Shown one piece after another: positions 6,405 through 9,826 of a stretch of 9,826 bases of DNA (position 1 is its first letter; every line of letters starts with the position of its first letter). Below the pieces are notes generated by a model that was given only the letters and a program-made list of their open reading frames with translations, was not told where the DNA came from and did no database searches. The position numbers and the translations under genes were made by a program. The stretch is from Oscillospiraceae bacterium. GTDB taxonomy: Bacteria; Bacillota; Clostridia; Oscillospirales; Ruminococcaceae. Location of the stretch: the NCBI GenBank assembly GCA_016295545.1, contig JAEDLA010000034.1, forward strand, positions 1 to 9,826. Direction: 5' to 3'.

Positions 6405-7532
6405 CTATATTTCCGAAAGAGTGCCGTAAATTTCCCGTATAACATTTTTCTCATTAAAATGCTGCTTCACACGTTCTGCGGCATTATTTCCAAGCTTTTC
6501 CCGAAGCTCACTGTCCTCCGCAAGCCTGTTGACTGCGGCGGCAAGAGCGTCACTATCCGACGGCGGAACGGTAAGTCCCGTCACTCCGTCAAGGCTGACG
6601 CAGGGTGCTCCGGAGGGCAGCGATGTATTAATGACCGGTTTTCCGTAGACCATTGCTTCAAGCTGGACTATTCCGAATGCTTCGCTTTTCGCAACTGAGG
6701 GAAGCACGAATATATCACAGTCCCTGTAAGCCTGCCTGAGCGTTTCGTCCGGAAGAAATCCAAGAAAATGAACTCTGTCGTTCATGCCATGTATTTCCGA
6801 ATATTTCCTGAGACTTTCCTCCAGCTCACCTGTGCCGGCAATGAACAGCTCACAGCCCCTGACACTGCGGAAAGCTTTAAGGAGCACATCAACGCCCTTG
6901 TAATAGACCAGCCTGCCTGTGAAAAACACCTTTACACTGCCGGGATAGCTGCACTGCTCCGTGAGAACAGGCTTCGGCGGTACGGAAAGGTACTCCTCCG
7001 GAGTGATGCCGTAAGGAATGACACGGCACTTGCTCCTGAACTGCGGCAGCCAGTCCGAACCGTTTATATGTCCCTCAGTAGCAGTGATTATGCAGTCTGC
7101 ACGGCGGAGCATTCTCATCATAAAGGGCTTGTACAGCAGCATAAGCTTTTTCTGCTTGACTATATCGCTGTGCCATGCAACAACAACTCTCCCCTTATAG
7201 CCTGAGAGAAGCAGCGCTGCGTCAGCAAGAGGAAACGGAACGTGTATCTCCACCACATCAGCATTTTTCGACATTTTCCTGAACAGCCTGATAAATGAAA
7301 AGGACAGCGGACAGGAAAAATATGTTCCAAGACTTCCGGCACGGGTAACATCGGCATTTCCCACTTTTTCACGGCAGGTCTTTCCACGTCCGTCTCGGCA
7401 CACAAGCACACGCACCTCTGTATCGGGCATTTCGCCAAGCTCCTCTGAATACTGCCGTACCAGACTTTCTATTCCGCCTATATGAGGATAGTATGCCTTG
7501 TTTACCTGTAATATTCGCAGTTTTCTGCTCAT
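6405..7532 (-). CDS. GT4-family glycosyltransferase
   Basis: A retaining GT-B glycosyltransferase, cytoplasmic or peripheral on the membrane, that adds a sugar from a nucleotide donor to a growing glycan. The 375-residue protein has the N-terminal acceptor domain with YYPHIGGIESL (residues 14-24) and the donor domain with GRLVYYKGVDVLL (R207, K212). The E-x7-E motif is E284 to E292 (EAFGIVQLE). A longer reading from 7583 is possible, but I chose the ATG at 7532. It gives a normal start (MSRKLRILQVNKAYYP), has GGGAG 8 bases upstream, and overlaps the stop of the preceding transferase by one base (TAATG), a standard coupling arrangement. Donor is not readable from sequence. With gmd and rmd adjacent, GDP-D-rhamnose or GDP-mannose is the best guess. 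Confidence 0.9.
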   Translation of the reverse strand: MSRKLRILQVNKAYYPHIGGIESLVRQYSEELGEMPDTEVRVLVCRDGRGKTCREKVGNADVTRAGSLGTYFSCPLSFSFIRLFRKMSKNADVVEIHVPFPLADAALLLSGYKGRVVVAWHSDIVKQKKLMLLYKPFMMRMLRRADCIITATEGHINGSDWLPQFRSKCRVIPYGITPEEYLSVPPKPVLTEQCSYPGSVKVFFTGRLVYYKGVDVLLKAFRSVRGCELFIAGTGELEESLRKYSEIHGMNDRVHFLGFLPDETLRQAYRDCDIFVLPSVAKSEAFGIVQLEAMVYGKPVINTSLPSGAPCVSLDGVTGLTVPPSDSDALAAAVNRLAEDSELREKLGNNAAERVKQHFNEKNVIREIYGTLSEI

Positions 7533-8674
7533 TATAAAAGCTCCCTGTAAACGTTGTACAAAATTTCCGCAGAGCGTTCCCATGTAAATTCCTGCGCTCT
7601 TTCATGCCCTTTGCGGCTCAGCTCCCTGCGAAGCTCCTCATCGGTGCAGAGCTTATAAAGTCCCTCTGCAATGCTTTCAGACGAAAAAGCGTCAGCAATA
7701 ACTGCGCAGTCTCCCGTAACCTCCGGGAGAGAGGCTTCGCCCGACGCAAGAACCGGAACCCCGCACGCCATAGCCTCAAGAGGCGGCATACCGAATCCCT
7801 CGTAAAGCGACGGAAAAACAAAAGCCAAAGCGCCGCACATAAGGGGATTCATGTCCTCAGCAGGGACATATTTTGTGAAAAGCACCTTGTCAGTAAGCTT
7901 CAGCTCCTGAACCTTGCTGAAAATCCCGTCATAAAGCCAGCCTTTTCCACCTGCCAGCACCAGCTTCGGACAGTCTTTAACTCTGCCTGAGAAAATATGA
8001 TAAGCGTCAATCAGCCGTTCAAGATTTTTCCTCGGCTCGATTGTGCCTAAATAGAGGAAATAGTCTCCCTCAATATCCAGTGAGCTTTTGACCGCCGCAA
8101 TTTTTTCCTTATCCTCACAGGGACGGAATTTCTTCGTATCAACGCCGCATGGGACAACTCTCAGCTTTTTTTCGTGCTGAGGGAAGTATTTCAGTATCTC
8201 CCTTTTTGAAAATTCCGAATCTGTAACAATAAGTCCGGCACGGTTCATTGAACGTTTCAGTCCTGTATCAAGCATAAATTTAGTCCGTGCCCTTACAGTT
8301 TCGGGGAACGCCTTATACACCATATCGTGAACGGTAACCACCGTCTCCCCATGAACTCCCGGCGGCACTATGTAGTTGAAAAAGTGGGTTATATCAGCTT
8401 TTTTGCCGAAAAATGCAGAGTACGGCACCGGCAGAAAGGTTGAAGCCGCCCTGTAGAGATAACCGGAGAATCCGGAGCTGTTCAGAGCGATATTATCCTG
8501 TGCGAAAGGTCTGAGCCTGTCAGTTCTGGAGCTGTCGCCGCTTGTAAAGAAGCTGTAGCTGTAGCTGTTTTCCGGATAGAGCCGTGCCATTGCCATAGTC
8601 TGACCGGCTTCACACCAGCCGATTCCGGTAATTCTGTCGCTTATAAGCGGAACAGCATCAAAGGCTATATTCAT
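7532..8674 (-). CDS. GT4-family glycosyltransferase, mannosyltransferase-like
   Basis: A GT-B fold glycosyltransferase of 380 residues. The N-terminal domain has the opening MNIAFDAVPLI and VTVHDMVYKAFPE (113-125). The donor domain starts around YLGTIEPRKNLERLIDAY (208-225, with R215 and K216 as likely phosphate contacts). The E-x7-E motif is E292 to E300 in EGFGMPPLEAMACGVPVLAS. This form is common among bacterial mannosyl- and rhamnosyltransferases of O-antigen or capsule loci. It starts 66 bases after gmd, with AAGGAG in front, and its stop shares a base with the next transferase. The two are similar in fold but clearly different in sequence, so they probably form different linkages. Exact donor and acceptor cannot be assigned. 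Confidence 0.91.
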   Translation of the reverse strand: MNIAFDAVPLISDRITGIGWCEAGQTMAMARLYPENSYSYSFFTSGDSSRTDRLRPFAQDNIALNSSGFSGYLYRAASTFLPVPYSAFFGKKADITHFFNYIVPPGVHGETVVTVHDMVYKAFPETVRARTKFMLDTGLKRSMNRAGLIVTDSEFSKREILKYFPQHEKKLRVVPCGVDTKKFRPCEDKEKIAAVKSSLDIEGDYFLYLGTIEPRKNLERLIDAYHIFSGRVKDCPKLVLAGGKGWLYDGIFSKVQELKLTDKVLFTKYVPAEDMNPLMCGALAFVFPSLYEGFGMPPLEAMACGVPVLASGEASLPEVTGDCAVIADAFSSESIAEGLYKLCTDEELRRELSRKGHERAQEFTWERSAEILYNVYRELL

Positions 8675-8702
8675 AGCTTTCTCCTTTCGTCAGAAATATA
8701 CA

Positions 8703-8725
8703 GAGGGCGAACAGACTTCGCCCTC
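8703..8725 (-). repeat. Strong hairpin after gmd
   Basis: GAGGGCGAA and TTCGCCCTC form a perfect 9-bp, GC-rich stem with a 5-base loop (GTCTG) in the 66-base gem between gmd and the first transferase. The following bases are TGTATATTTC, too broken for a convincing terminator. A leaky terminator or an mRNA-protecting stem that keeps gmd message above the transferases would fit. Confidence 0.6.
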
Positions 8726-8740
8726 ATGACAAATACCGGC

Positions 8741-9796
<1,056 letters not shown>

Positions 9797-9826
9797 TTAA
9801 ATTGATAAGAGCCTTTTCAGCTCTGA

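Noticed and set aside
7533..7583. Upstream start at 7583 for the second glycosyltransferase
   Set aside because: It would add 17 residues without family similarity and overlap the preceding gene by 52 bases; the ATG at 7532 has a ribosome site and a TAATG coupling overlap.
7369..7605. Minus-strand 78-codon frame at the transferase junction
   Set aside because: It overlaps both glycosyltransferases out of frame; protein is Arg-rich and featureless.

Overview
All eleven genes I can support lie on the minus strand, so the window is read from its right end to its left. Two functional blocks follow one another: a nucleotide-sugar and glycosyltransferase block (about 9778 down to 5033), then most of an F1Fo ATP synthase operon (4861 down to 15, continuing past the left edge). 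The strong AGGAGG-type ribosome binding sites, the sigma-A-type promoter, the moderate GC and the protein style suggest an anaerobic member of the Clostridia, perhaps close to Ruminococcus. That placement is my impression, not a database result.

Sugar block: gmd (GDP-mannose 4,6-dehydratase), two GT4-type glycosyltransferases joined by a one-base stop/start overlap, an Rmd-type reductase, and a 110-residue coiled-coil protein of unknown function. Gmd plus Rmd make GDP-D-rhamnose from GDP-mannose. The two transferases are placed to build it, or mannose, into a cell-surface polysaccharide. No promoter for this block is visible, so it probably starts right of the window. Hairpins sit in the gmd/GT and GT/rmd gaps.

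Junction (5032-4862): a near-consensus promoter (TTGACT, 17 bases, TATAAT) drives the atp operon. An intrinsic-terminator-like hairpin lies downstream of that promoter, inside the atp leader. A competing small hairpin overlaps it. The element could end transcription from the sugar block, attenuate the atp operon, or both.

ATP synthase block, in transcription order: atpB (a), atpE (c), a second atpE encoding an identical protein, atpF (b), one 683-residue reading frame fusing delta (atpH) to alpha (atpA), and atpG (gamma). atpD and atpC are expected beyond position 1. No atpI precedes atpB. The c subunits lack the Na+-ligand pattern and are predicted to be H+-coupled.

The most interesting item is the delta-alpha fusion. 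The enzyme needs three alpha but one delta, so a fused product raises a stoichiometry problem. A Shine-Dalgarno-like GGAGG lies exactly at the junction, 5 bases before an in-frame ATA codon. Initiation there would give a 500-residue alpha of normal length. The duplicated atpE and the leader attenuator are the next most interesting.
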